Assembly: GCA_016648135.1 (NCBI GenBank)
Contig: JADDOH010002088.1
Coordinates: 124,001 to 188,000 of the forward strand
DNA from: Agrypnia vestita
Taxonomy: Eukaryota; Arthropoda; Insecta; Trichoptera; Phryganeidae
Reading direction: 5' to 3'
DNA: 64,000 bases
Each line of letters opens with the position of its first letter. The stretch's first letter is position 1. Below, in pieces: positions 22,201 to 52,625 of the stretch. The translations under genes were made by a program, and so were the position numbers. The notes under the pieces are model-generated. The model was not told the DNA's origin, did no database searches, and was given only the letters and a program-made list of their open reading frames with translations.

Positions 22201-23155
22201 ATTTGCCACAAGTTAGATTAATTCGGGATGATCTCGTTATCATTTCAAATTGCAATGTCCCGTTCATTTCGGTCCTTAACTACATATAAAACGAGTAACC
22301 TCCACCTGCAGAGGTGGCCTGGGTTATCTAAATTATCATTACCTTACTTAAATTAAACATATCAGTTGCTACTTAATTAGGTACATATTACATTGATATT
22401 ATGATTCACCACTTTGCCTCAATTTCTAATTCGGCCTCTACCTTCTTAATTGATTGACCCCTGTTATCTTTATTGATAATGACCGCCTGGTCGTGCGTTG
22501 CGGGATCTTCGCGCCCTTATATAATAATAATTATACGATCCTACATCTCGCGGATAGCGTCGCCATGTGGCGGATCGGTATGTCAGCGCTTTCTAAAACA
22601 TCTCTATTGTCTGTCGAGGACAATAGTAAGTTTACTGCGACGACTTTCGGAATTATTATCTTGTTTTTCTAAAAAAATGTCTTTCCCAAAACAATGGCGA
22701 CTTCTCTAACAAACGCAGCTTTCTAAACCGTTGTCCCATGTGTTCGCATTTGGCCAAGATGTTCTTTCTATTGTTTAATCGGGGTTAGAGATATACGTCC
22801 CGCTGCAAGAAAAGGTTTACCGTTTTTACCCTTCCAAGATGTTACTTAAGAACGAAAGGTTGCGAACGTATTGCCCATCCTAACAAAAGGCCGTGCACTT
22901 TTAATGTCTTCGGCAACCCTAACTTTCTAATTCATTGTTTCATATGTTTTATGGCGGGCTATCCTAAGAGCCATCGTCCGTCGCAATGTTATTCTTTTTT
23001 GAACAATAGGTCACATATTTCGTCCTCGAACAAAAGATCGAACATGACCGGCTGTGACCACATGGCGCGTGATCTTCGAAACATGGGCGCTTTGATTTCG
23101 GTATTGCCCTAGGACAAAATTAATAACCTGGTTCGCGTCATATTCCGGTACATCA
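19274..23155. mobile_element. TG...CA element with 4-bp target duplication (LTR-type, 3.88 kb, non-coding)
   Basis: The boundaries are exact because the interrupted host (family A) is known from other copies. The insertion begins TGATATACC and ends GGTACATCA, inverted copies of each other with one mismatch, and is flanked by CAGT on both sides (19270-19273, 23156-23159). TG...CA ends with a 4-bp duplication are the hallmark of LTR retroelements. I see no gag/pol coding and no pair of long direct repeats, so it is either a very long solo LTR or a non-autonomous derivative. The first 1.2 kb is GC-rich with a 54-bp tandem repeat. The rest is AT-rich and empty. Confidence 0.8.
19795..19915. repeat. 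54-bp tandem repeat, a little over two units
   Basis: The unit contains GGCGGCTTCTGACGTCGGCG followed by TCGTCCTCTGACTGTGCAGG. It gives CG-rich spurious ORFs in this part of the LTR-type element. Confidence 0.8.
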
Positions 23156-23304
23156 CAGTCTTTAATGTGCATAAATAAAAAAGTTTATTTTTGAAAAAAG
23201 ATGTTTATACAAATGAACTCGTTAATGAATTATGTAATAAAAAGTATAAATAATAAAAATTCTATGTAAAAAATTATCGAATAAAATATGTTCTAAAACT
23301 TTTC

Positions 23305-23646
23305 TCATCTTACGGCTTCTAATTCAATTTTTCCACTTATCCTTGTTCTTTTTTTTTCCGGTGTAGATATTTTAATGCCCATTTCCACGGCCACTTTACC
23401 TTCTTTAACTATTTTGTAAATTGCCGATTCAGAAATACCTGAAGAAATTGTATAATAGTAAAATAAAAAAACTAAGTATGGGAAAATCATTATAACTGCA
23501 TGGCAGCACTAACCTGAAGTGGCGGCAATAAGTCTATGAACAAAATCAAACGGTATAATTGGGGCGTTTAGACGCTGTTCCTCTTCAAAAAACGTGTGCA
23601 TTTTCAAGATTATTTCCCGAACACCGCTTTTAATGGTTTTTGGCAT
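23305..23646 (-). CDS. Two-exon helix-turn-helix mini-gene (transposase N-terminus) of family A
   Basis: Exon 1 is 23514-23646 (starts MPKTIKSG-like, 44 codons plus one base) and exon 2 is 23305-23438. They are joined by a 75-nt intron with GTTAGT donor and CTTCAG acceptor; the splice gives a Gly codon in phase 1. The product is 88 residues. The second exon opens with a recognition-helix-like segment (GISESAIYKIVKEG) and ends after STPEKKR. From memory of the family this is the N-terminal DNA-binding part of an IS630/Tc1/mariner-type transposase. The catalytic domain is absent: a TGA follows directly. Copies 1, 2 and 4 carry frameshifts; this one does not. Whether it is expressed is unknown. 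Confidence 0.7.
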
Positions 23647-23800
23647 GGTGACAATCTAAAATTTTCTTTAAAAACTATCGAAACAGTCATGAACCCCTCT
23701 GTAAACAAAGTCTGTCAAAAGTCTGTCAGCTGTAGATAATCCAATATGGCGTCGTTAGTTCCAAATTTGGCCATTCTTCAGATAAGTTAGACGGACTATA

Positions 23801-24880
23801 GCAATGAGTCATGAGTCATATGCGCTAATGTGTGATCCCTGTCAGCCCTTTTGCGAGGTTGGCCGACGTTGGCCCGATGTGTACATATCTTTATGGTCTA
23901 TGTACATGTTTTTTATATCTTTTTTCTATGATGTTTTTATCTGTGGAATTTTCCGTCGCCGGCCGCCGGTTTTGCACTTTCGTTAATTTTTTAAATTTTT
24001 ATGTGTCGGAACTGAATCAACTGTAAATACTACGGTGATACCAGCTATTTAGGTTTGTGTTTTATATATTTTTTCTACTTGGATCATTTCATAAATCTTT
24101 CACACTTTCTTTTAATCGAATATATTTTTTCGTCTTAAGATATCTACGACTGTGACATTATATGACTTGACATTAACTGCATTAAATGGACTTATGCAAG
24201 TCGTTTTATCGATTACTTGCAATTACACATTGTACTCGAGATAAACAATATTTAGATGTTTAGCATGATTATTTGCTTGAATTCTTATGAGAATCTGAAC
24301 CATTCATTGAATAACGAACATTTGGTCAACAAGGCTCAATCCAAGAATATGGTCCATATCATTGACCTATTATAAATAGACACGTTATTCCCATATTATC
24401 CAGATTTCAAATGTAGCAAATTCAGAAAAATCGGATAATTTGAAGTCACGGTGACTAAAATAACATACTCATTCTTACAATAGTGTACGATACTCTGTTC
24501 CTTTTTCCCCGGGACTCTTTTTTCGGCGTACCGTCGCTTCCGTTCACAAAGAAGATCCGTTCGATAACGAATGCAAGTAAGGCAATTACTAAATTACCTT
24601 ATTTTTGACTTGCCACGATTTCACGCTTGTAACGTATCTACAGTTTATTATATCATTGGTCCATATTACCATGTGATCCATGATCCTTCTGAAGGTAAGT
24701 ATTTTTGATATAATTGAATGTCCTGATTACAAAATTTAAGAGAATTGACGCTTAAATAAGTATGAAATAAAATATTACACTTAAGGATTTAGAAAATTGT
24801 ACCGTATATTTTGACGTTTAATAGACAATATCTGAAAAAAAAAGTGTAAATCATAGACAAGGTTTATTAATCTAAATATA
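23801..24880. other. AT-rich, no gene recognised
   Basis: No coding block, RNA or repeat with partners in the window was identified. Confidence 0.45.
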
Positions 24881-25145
24881 ATACTTTCGTTTTCTGTGTC
24901 TGCCCCCGTAACTTCGTGTAACGTCCGTAATTTGGTTCGAAATCACAGCTAAAATAAAATTAAAAGGCTAGAAAAAATTAAACCCGGGCCAGCAAACCTG
25001 AAGGCGGCGTCGATAGTGATGTTGCTACCGCCGAGCTTGCATCGCACGTCATATACAAAAATACAGTACATATAGGAGTTCAAAGACGTGAACCATTTTA
25101 TGTCCCGCCCAGCACAATTGCCAGGGTAAAATAATTAAAATACTA
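24880..25145. repeat. Dispersed repeat, family H, copy 1 (left part)
   Basis: CGTAACTTCGTGTAACGTC and neighbouring words also occur at 36465-36490. The continuation after the nested hAT elements (26531-26680, AGTAACTACTTATTCTTTAG...ATTTTTGACAGTTTACAGC) matches 36560-36627, so the two parts once formed one element. Confidence 0.55.
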
Positions 25146-25153
25146 CCCTTAAC

Positions 25154-25532
25154 TAGGGATGGGTAAACGAAGAAAAAATATCAATATTTTAAAAAAATAT
25201 CGAAAATAATATATATGTATATCGAGAAAAATATATCGATAATTTTCGATATTATTTTTTTCAAAAATGTAACAAAAGTAAGCGAAAAAAGTTTTTGGCA
25301 ACAAAATATATCAATGTATCGAAGAAAAAATATTGATTTCAAAAATGTAGCTTTTGGCGACCAAAAAAAAAGGTCACCACCGAAAAAGAAAAAAGGTTGC
25401 TGAATAATATCGAAAAACATACTAATTTGATACTCAAAAAAAGTATCGATATTTGATATATCACGAAAAAAAATATCAACGATAAAAATTTAAAAAAAAT
25501 ATATATCGATATATTGATATATTAATATTTTT
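25154..25532. mobile_element. hAT-like miniature with TATCGAT-rich body
   Basis: It begins TAGGGATGGGTAAAC. Its 3' end was split by the next hAT element; removing that element gives ...TTTTTCCCTA. The 8-bp flanks are then CCCTTAAC (25146-25153) and CCCTCAAC (from 26528), one mismatch. The body is nearly all A/T words around ATATCGATA. Non-coding. Confidence 0.62.
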
Positions 25533-25540
25533 CCCCACCC

Positions 25541-26522
25541 TAGTGATGGGCAGAGTCGTAGTTTTTCTAACTCGAGTACCTCGAGCTGTAATGTTGGCTG
25601 ACTCGAGTCGCAACTCGAGTTGACTCGGTGTTTATTTGAGAATTGAGACTGCCAGATCGGTACGTATGAACGTCATATATATATATATACGGGTACGTCT
25701 TACATATACTGAACTCGATGTCACAAACTCGTTAGTCAATCAACTCGAGTCAAATAAACTTTTAGAAAAATAATATAATATAAGTAAGGAAAGACAAGGA
25801 TAAATAATAGATTTACGTATCAATAAAGAGGTAAGTACTCAACAATATGTTTTTTCTTCAAGTGATTTACTAATGTGCAGGTGTTGTTACCTATGTCTTT
25901 ATAATTACAGGCACATAATTTGCATTTGACTCTGTTGTCATTATTATTTTTGGAAAAAAACCCCCATGCGACGCTCTTATTTTATTCTTTTCAGGCGGCA
26001 TATTAATTACAAATACACATCACTATTACCTATTACTATATTTGCGGAAAATTAAACGCGGGTAATTAATAATTAAGCAAATCACGTATAGCGGTCATGG
26101 TCCCGGGCCAGGTCCTTAAAGTGAGCCTTAATTTGATTATTTTTGGCGAGCGAGCGAGTCGCAAATTGGTTTAATTCAACATTCAACTTGGTCTTCGAAC
26201 GATGCACACCACTTCGGTACGGACGGTTCGAGCCGCCGTTCGGTCAGCGTCGGCTCTGCTCGGTTTTCGAACGATGTCACTTTAGCTCGGGACGGACTCG
26301 GCTTTTGTTTGGTTCGGCTAGGCCGCTCGGGATTCTGCCGCCGAATGGCGAAGTGTTCCGACGGCAGCCGTGCGGCGCAGACCGCGCCGTCTGCGGTTGT
26401 TTCATTCAAACCTCACGTGGCTTGAGACAACGATTTTAAGCGAGCTGCCGTAAACTCAAGTCGACTCGCTGGCAGTAAAAATCGATTTTTTCGAGTAAAT
26501 TAACTCGAGTCGCCTATCACTA
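25541..26522. mobile_element. hAT-like miniature with ACTCGAGT-rich body (982 bp)
   Basis: The termini are TAGTGATGGGCAGAGTCG and, inverted, TAGTGATAGGCGACTCG. The flanks CCCCACCC and CCCTACCC form an 8-bp duplication with one change. Both ends are packed with the palindrome ACTCGAGT. The centre (26150-26440) is a GC-rich segment with repeated TTCGAACGATG and CGGTTCG words. The GC-rich ORFs there are not convincing genes. Confidence 0.82.
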
Positions 26523-26530
26523 CCCTACCC

Positions 26531-27040
26531 TCAACTGCCGGCAGGGGTTATTACAAAAAATGTTAAAATATTTTGATGTCGTTTTACTATTTCATGGGTG
26601 TCAGCTATAAATAAGTAACTACTTATTCTTTAGGAACCGGCATCTAAAAGTACTGTCATTTTTGACAGTTTACAGCCAGTAAGGACCTTATTCTTGGATT
26701 ATGCCGAAATAATCACTGAATATGAAATTTTAAATAAATTTATGGATCTTACGAATTTTTATTCCACAATCATAAAATTTTTGGAATGTAAAATTGCAAT
26801 TTTTTTTACCTGCATTTATTCGGATTCTGTCTTTTTTGTTATCATAGAGGACCTACATATTTCATGTTCATTGGTGGCTAACAAGAATTAAAGGTATGCA
26901 GTTGCATAATACAACATTAATTTTTTTGGGGAATCATAGGTTCGATTCCCATTGAACTGATAAATTTTGAAAATTTAACTCGAAAAATGTATTTGGATTT
27001 CGGTGCTTGTCATTTTGCCATTTTGTTGAAAGTTCATGAT
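26531..27040. other. Right part of family H copy 1, then unassigned sequence
   Basis: 26540-26680 continues family H. The remainder is AT-rich with no recognised gene. Confidence 0.45.
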
Positions 27041-27049
27041 GCATTGCTT

Positions 27050-28035
27050 TAGAAATCCTAGGGACAGGAATCATCAGATTCTTTAAAAGTATTTTTCATC
27101 GCCTCATCGGGGTTGAGGTTTTTCCCTTATAAAAAGGTATCAAAATACCGAAAAGAAAAAAAATCAGTGGGTTCAAGATCTGGCGAGTAAGGTGATTGGC
27201 TGAGAGTTTCCAATCCACGCTTCTGTAATTTTAAAACGGTCCGCTGTGAAGTGTGTGGACAAGCATTGTCATGGAAAAGTAGTGGACTAGAGCAATTGAA
27301 GTGTTGGTTGTTTGACAGCGAGCTTGTCCATTATCATTTTCAATTTTTGACAATATAACTCTGCAGTAATTGATGTGTTAGAAGCTGTAATGAGTTACGC
27401 CGACACAGTAACACCATACAGTCACAAGCACTTTCTTTTGACTTCATTTGCGCTTGGGAGATTGTTTGGCCACCTCTCCTGGGTCCAACTATAGCGACAA
27501 ACGCTTCCAATTATCACACAGGATCCACTTTTCATCACAAGTAACAATTTGATTCAGAATTCCTTCGTTTATGTGCCGACTCAAAAAATTAAGGCAAGCC
27601 TCGATGCAAGTTTGCTGTTGTCCTTCAGTAAAATCATACGGTACCTACTTACTTTGCGAGTTTCTTTATTTTCCCAATTTGACACAAATGAAACAATATC
27701 ATTTTGTCACTTACGTTGAAGGCTGCTATTAATTCTGATGTGGATTGAGATGAATCCGCTTCGATTGTAACTTTCAATTCGTTATTATTAACTGTAGTCT
27801 CTGGTCATCCACTAGGCGCATTGTTGAGGTCGAAATGACCAGAACGGAAGCATTCAAACCCAAAACGAACCATGCATTCATTTGCGATACGTGGTCTATA
27901 CTGTCATTATTATTGTGTGCCGTCTGTGCAGCTTTAGTGCCATGACGGAACTCTTATTCGAAAATAATGCAAATTTTTTCGATAGAGAACTTCAATAATA
28001 GTGTTGAAAGAATTTGTGAAATTGTTTTAATTTTT
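27050..28035 (-). pseudogene. Mariner transposase, heavily degraded
   Basis: On the minus strand the N-terminal HTH region (frame pieces resembling RFWFERFRSGHFDL, near 27830-27900) is followed by GTGATGAAAAGTGGATCCTG (27515-27535), which encodes the conserved CDEKW block. Frame fragments of the catalytic core and C-terminus (LSPYSPDL-type, near 27175-27190) follow. Frameshifts and stops are spread throughout. No clean inverted ends were found. It is distinct from and older than the mariner at 47427-48713. Confidence 0.8.
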
Positions 28036-28419
28036 TTAACCCTTTCTGCTCTTTTTTACTTCCCTGTTAAAGTTTTGGCCATAAATTGAAGTTTGTCATA
28101 AAAAAATTAATTCAGCTCCAAATTACACGTTTTTAAAATACAGTTAAGCCAGCTCCACTATCTTCAAAGTCTAAAATAAATTTTCATTGTTGCTTTATTA
28201 CTTCTAAATTAATGCAATCATTGAAGAAATACATATATTACAACATTCTTATTTACTATAGAATAATTGTGAGAATAATGATCAATGCTTGTGTATTATT
28301 GCAGAAAAGCCTGTCATTAATAATAACAAGGTTAATTAAAAAACTGCAGTGTCACAGTAGTTAGTCTACTGTTTGTGGACAATAGCATGTTTTTTTAATT
28401 GAGTTAGTTTTCATACTTA

Positions 28420-28735
28420 ATTTTCTCCTTTTTGTGTGCAGTGTATGAAATGTAAACTAGATTTTTTTTTTTAAATAGAGATCGAACACGGAATTCGTGT
28501 CACATCAATATTCTTACTATTTTCAAATTAAGCTAAACGCTTGTGCTATGAAAATAAGAATAACTTGTTTGTCTGGAGTGAGATTCGAACCTGCGACCTT
28601 TGGATCACGAGGCGAGAGTCCTAAGCAACTCTATCAGATATCTGCAAATCCTCCATCATGAAACCCTGTGCAGTTTCAATATATCAAGATAAATTACAGA
28701 TTTCTCAGGATAAGTGCAGAATACGGGTTTGTGAG
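28420..28735. repeat. Dispersed repeat related to 46366-47221
   Basis: Shared words include ATCAATATTCTTACTA versus GTAAATATTCTTACTA and AAGCTAAACGCTTGTGCTAT versus AAGCTAAATGCTTGTGTTAT. Both end near an inverted CCGTATTCTG terminus (GCAGAATACGGG at 28719-28730 here). Confidence 0.6.
28568..28645 (-). tRNA. tRNA-like fragment (degenerate, probably SINE-derived)
   Basis: The minus strand contains a B-box, GCAGGTTCGAATCTC, preceded by an anticodon-arm-like CCTCGTGATCC and a possible A-box, ATCTGATAGAGTTGC. The acceptor stem does not close and no good cloverleaf forms. A SINE head or tRNA relic is more likely than a working tRNA. Confidence 0.35.
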
Positions 28736-28739
28736 CTAT

Positions 28740-29849
28740 TTTTAATATTAACACATTTTCCGGTATAATTGAGTGTCCTGATTCCAAAAATAACATAAAA
28801 TAACCATGTTCGCAAGTAATAAACAAGTAATTATAATTTAAAATATCGTAATAGCCTACATTGATACAAACATATTATTCCCTTAATATGTTTGTAACGA
28901 TGTAGGCGGACGGCGTGTAAATAGCCATCCGCTGGGTGAATTTAATATTCAACTAATACCTCTCAATATGATAATGCAAAAAAATGTCAAATTACGATTT
29001 CTCTTTCTGAAGAACATACATGAGTAAAAAGACCACTGACCTGTAGACTACTTATCCCCTTCAACAAAATTGTCTGGTCACAAGGATTTTCGTGTCGCCG
29101 TCTTTTCTTTTGCAGATATCTTGAGAAGTCTTTTGGGTTCTTCCACATCACAAATAACACGCGAAAAGAATATAAACTGGTGAAATCCCGGAGAAAAAAA
29201 TATGATTACAAAATTACTAATCGATTATAGGTATATCCGTTCATTTGCAATCAAACCAGAGCAATTGTTACAATGTTTTTAAAATATAGGTTTTTTTTTC
29301 TTCGCACCGGCGCGAGCACCATCTCGCCCGTGCGTGACCAACGCCATCTAGCGTCGATTTATAGTTCCACAGAAGCAGCGGCATTTATGAACTAATATGG
29401 AAGGTCAGATATGCCTTCAGGAAAGGTTATTATATTTTTTAACAGATATTAAATCAATTATCATTTTGAGAGGTATAGATTTATCTATTATGTCGCCTTA
29501 CCAATGTTTGTATTCGGGGGCACAAACCTGTGGAATGCCCCCACGACTACCTTGCCACCATGATCCCGGATTACTATTTTTGATGAGTATGATGACCTTT
29601 TGCTTTTATTTATAAATTAATTTTCTTATAAAACATTTTTTTAAAACAAATAGTAAATGTTCTATGCTTCGCATATACATAAATTCTCTTTTGTCTTTGA
29701 ATAAAATATTACGTTGTCTATGGCTCGCGTTTTGTACAGATAGAATGGCATGTATATATATATATATGTTATATTTAAGGTTTTCGCGGGTGAAAGATGA
29801 CAAATTATTTTCTGGGGGAACCCGCGTCAAATAGTCCTGAAAAGGACTT
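28740..29849. other. AT-rich, no gene recognised
   Basis: A GC-rich word near 29305-29350 (CACCGGCGCGAGCACC) and a (TA)n run at 29752-29769 were the only notable items. Confidence 0.4.
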
Positions 29850-29853
29850 TTAA

Positions 29854-30686
29854 CTTGTTGTGGGCCGTAAATTTTCTGAATTTTTTGTGATTTTTCTTTT
29901 TACGAAAAAACCATGAAAACATGCGTATATTAAAAAAAACACACACATTCATATTATTTTATCGTAAGTGTCGAAATGCAATGATTTTTTTATCATTTAA
30001 GTAAAAAAAATATCTTTTTTTGAATTTCCATAATGTTGCCAGCGCAACATTTTCTGAAAAATAATAATTATTTTTTATTTGTTTATTAGAGACAACACTA
30101 ATTATTATATATAATATTAATAATAATAATCTTCTTCTGTGTGATATATTTTGTTGCACGGCACGGCACACGACGGGACATCGCACTCATAACACATAAA
30201 TATGATACACTTTCACACACACACATATTTCAAATAAACGCAACAAAATTGCGTGTATTTTTGTTAATAAATCACTATTAGTATTCAATTGAATCATAAA
30301 CCAACAAAAACTGACAAATATCGCAAAACATATCGTATATATTTGTATATACGTGTACAAATAAATCGAAAATCGAAAAAATAAATCGTATTTCCCGCGC
30401 ACATTGCGCGTGACCTTGACGATGGAATATTTGAATTTCGATTGCACAACACGCGATCGGGGCGACATCTACAACTTCTCTATACGATTTTGACGGCAGA
30501 AAAACTTCCGTTTTGATTGTTGATTTAAAATATAATCGGTGATGTTTTTGAGTTGAAAATGGAACGACAGGTCACAACAGGATTTCTCTATTGGGATAAA
30601 ATTACGTTTTTCAAATTCGATACGCGGCCGTCGATAAATAATTTATTTTGTGCCTGTCGCATATATGCGACGCGGCCCCGGGGGGG
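29854..30686 (+). mobile_element. piggyBac-like miniature, family B, copy 1 (833 bp)
   Basis: It is flanked by TTAA at 29850-29853 and 30687-30690. The left end is CTTGTTGTGGGCCGTAAA and the right end ...GACGCGGCCCCGGGGGGG. Near the right end is the perfect 16-bp palindrome GTCGCATATATGCGAC. Its target site is proven by copy 2, which interrupts a known sequence. A 93-codon minus-strand ORF (30187-30468) recurs in copy 2 but has no recognisable domain. Confidence 0.82.
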
Positions 30687-30690
30687 TTAA

Positions 30691-30745
30691 ACTCCCGACG
30701 TTTCGAACAGGTAACACTGCTCATTCTCAAGGGCCTCTTATTTTG
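30691..30745 (-). ncRNA. Hammerhead-like motif, degenerate core
   Basis: The minus strand reads GAGAATGAGCAG...CTGTTCGAAACGTCGGG. The stem II-like pair GAGCAG/CTGTTC and the GAAACGTC block match the motif at 36897-36944, but the CTGATGA core is replaced by CTTGAGAATGA. Probably a diverged Penelope-type ribozyme. Confidence 0.3.
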
Positions 30746-31250
30746 AGTCCTGCTCAAAACTGGACGAGTAAACCCGACTGTTCGGGGCAAGAGCCTGAAC
30801 AAAAGTGAATTAAAAATCCTAATTGGTGCTAAAAATTATTGATTTATTTATTTGTTAAATTGCGAACTTTGAGAACGGGTAATGACTTTACTAATTTGTT
30901 TTTCTATTATTGGTGAATTTTGTGGGTTAATTTTCAGAGCTCCCACTCCCAGTACCCCGTTTTGTCAAACTTTAAAAAATATTTTTCTGTTCAATAAAGA
31001 CCGCTTAGTCAACATACCAAATATCAACATATTCTATATTCAATAATTTTCGCATAAAATTTTTGTGAGAAATCAAAAAATATTTGGCCCAACACTTCAC
31101 TCCATTTATCTGCAACAAAATACCAAAAGAGATAAGAAATAAAATCATGTACCAAGGAAACAATTGATGGAATGTCTAATAAGATTAGATGGACAGCAAT
31201 TCACAATTATTATTAAAAACATACAATAAAACACTATTTAATAATTAAAA

Positions 31251-31535
31251 TAAAACACAAATCACTCTGTTTTCACCACTTTATTAGATTAAAGAATCTA
31301 CATGTTTCGAGAACAATGTTCCTTTCTTCAGGATTATTTGTGTACTAAAAATTTAAAAAGTTAAACCAAATGTTACGGTGCAAATGTGTTACGGTGAAGG
31401 AGTCGTTGACGGAGTTGGTAAGGGGTGGGGGAAGGGGGGAGGTTCGAGGTGTTAATTATTATGGGTCATCTTCTCGAAACATGTAGATTGTTTAATCTAA
31501 TAAAGTGGTGAAAACAAAGTGATTTGTGTTTTATT
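31251..31535. repeat. Long inverted repeat, arms about 66 bp
   Basis: The arms run from AATAAAACACAAATCACT (left, to about 31316) and to AGTGATTTGTGTTTTATT (right, from about 31469), differing at only a few positions. The loop is about 150 nt with a G-rich run (GGTAAGGGGTGGGGGAAGGG). Each arm ends in a TCGAAACATGTAGATT word similar to the GAAAC block of hammerhead-like elements. Likely a MITE or an inverted terminal duplication of a Penelope-like tail. Confidence 0.75.
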
Positions 31536-31539
31536 CTAA

Positions 31540-32530
31540 TAATAATGTCACCACAAAGTTCAAGCCTTCATACAGAAGAAAAAATATTCTTCGAATATTT
31601 AATCTTTAATAGCTCTTTAATAACTTTTCCATTTCTCAAGAAAATAATCATCAAATTACTTACAAAGCGAAAAAAAGAACATATCGTAATAATCGTAGAA
31701 CAACGACGCATGTGATTTTCCTCAAGTTTGCAGGAGAGCCATTTGAAGTTTTATTTACATACAGACACTTTATGTCATAGCTCAATAACTACAAAAGATT
31801 TTCCTTTGAAACTTGGGTTAGTTATTTAAACCTCAAACCTCAAATATAGTCAGCGCAGGACAGCAACGTTTTTACACATGCTGCATTGTTCTACGATCGC
31901 AATTCAGAACCGTTGTTATACCGACTTTGTATAACGACGGCTAAATTAATGAAAAAAATGCACTTTTTATATACCATTAGATGGCTTTTTTTTCACTTTT
32001 TAACGATCCAAAAAAGTCAATATGGAATTTTTTGCACATCCGTCATTGTTCTACGATCATGACGATATATGCGTTGAAAAATAGTTTAACAGATAGCCTA
32101 TGTAATTCATAATATCAGGAACGAAGGCAACTTATTGCAGAACAGGTATTTCAATAGCTAGAGTAATAAGAAGTGAAAACCTGCAATAATAAACTATTAT
32201 TAAAAAATTTATACTTGACTTATCTAAGGTAACTATGGTTAAATTGTAAGTAACATGTAAACAAATTATTGTATGTAGTATTATTTATTTAAATTTTATA
32301 ATAAATACCAATAGCTTGTCAATGAAATGAATTGTAAATGTTTATTTTGTTAAAAATAACCACCAGAATTTTCTCAATTTTCCTTTAAAATATTTAATTT
32401 TTATTTTATTTTACATAAAATAAACTGTTGATCTGTCATTTGTTCAAGTTGTTAATGTGTACCCAGTAGTACGCCCACTTAAACCACTGTACAGTTAATC
32501 AGTCCATAGAGGTAGCCAAGCACACATACC
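31540..32530. other. AT-rich upstream region of the PEBP gene, no gene recognised
   Basis: No coding block was seen. Immediate promoter elements are annotated separately. Confidence 0.4.
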
Positions 32531-32536
32531 TTACAA

Positions 32537-32571
32537 TATAAGAGCTGTTATGCGCACATTATTCAGTCCAT
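32537..32571 (+). promoter_or_regulatory. Core promoter of the PEBP gene (TATA plus Inr)
   Basis: TATAAGAG begins at 32537 and an arthropod initiator TTCAGTC lies at 32562-32568, with its A (+1) at 32565. The 28-bp spacing fits a TATA/Inr pair. It predicts a 56-nt 5' UTR. A second TATAAACA (32585-32592) is too close to the ATG to be the main box, but a TATAAACA...GTTTAA pair also precedes the second PEBP gene. Confidence 0.55.
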
Positions 32572-32601
32572 TTGTGGTTCGAGCTATAAACAGTCAAACA
32601 T

Positions 32602-32619
32602 ATGTTTAACTCTAATTGA
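32602..32619 (+). CDS. Five-codon upstream ORF in the PEBP leader
   Basis: ATG TTT AAC TCT AAT TGA ends one base before the main start codon. The context of the upstream ATG (CATATGT) is weak, that of the main ATG (GAAATGG) better. It could tune translation slightly. This is inferred from sequence only. Confidence 0.3.
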   Translation: MFNSN

Positions 32620-32620
32620 A

Positions 32621-52258
<19,638 letters not shown>

Positions 52259-52514
52259 AAACATTTAATTTGCTACATCAATTTAGATCATTTTTGTTAC
52301 TATTTTCATAAACACAAAAATCATGTAGTTTTGTTACGGTTAATTAAAAATGTATGAAAATGATTTTTAATTTAAACTTTTCTTCAATACCTGTTATTCA
52401 ACTCCTCTTCCAAAATCCATCTTATCATTATTATCTTTTATAGTTCTATATTCTCCAGTTTTTCCCAATATATTCTGCTTTTTATTTCTTTGAACTCTAT
52501 CTTCGCTTCTTCTG

Positions 52515-52625
52515 GTTTGTGTCTTCGTGTGTCGATGGATCCTGCAATGAGATCCGAAATGTTGGCCAGAAAGGTTGTAAAAACATAGCATAATACCCTA
52601 GAAGATTCTGAGCGGCCGTGATAAC
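52515..52625 (+). mobile_element. Diverged Penelope-like end
   Basis: GATGGATCCTGCAATGAGATCCGAAATG and later AGAAGATTCTGAGCGGCCGTGA match the inverted pair at 36725-37020. The hammerhead core is damaged (no CTGATGA, GAAATGTT for GAAACGTC). Confidence 0.55.

Larger units (their letters stand above)
18575..23800 (-). mobile_element. Family A element, copy 3, split by a 3.9-kb insertion
   Basis: The left part is 18575-19273 and the right part 23160-23800. Without the insertion and one CAGT duplicate, the element is 1340 bp, like copies 1 and 2. Its transposase mini-gene (23305-23646) is the only one in the window with both exons intact. The left end has a 3-bp insertion (TATCTCTCCAGAAT). Confidence 0.9.

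Noticed and set aside
26143..26439. 98-codon ORF in a GC-rich patch
   Set aside because: Lies inside the hAT miniature 25541-26522; both strands are open and there is no domain.
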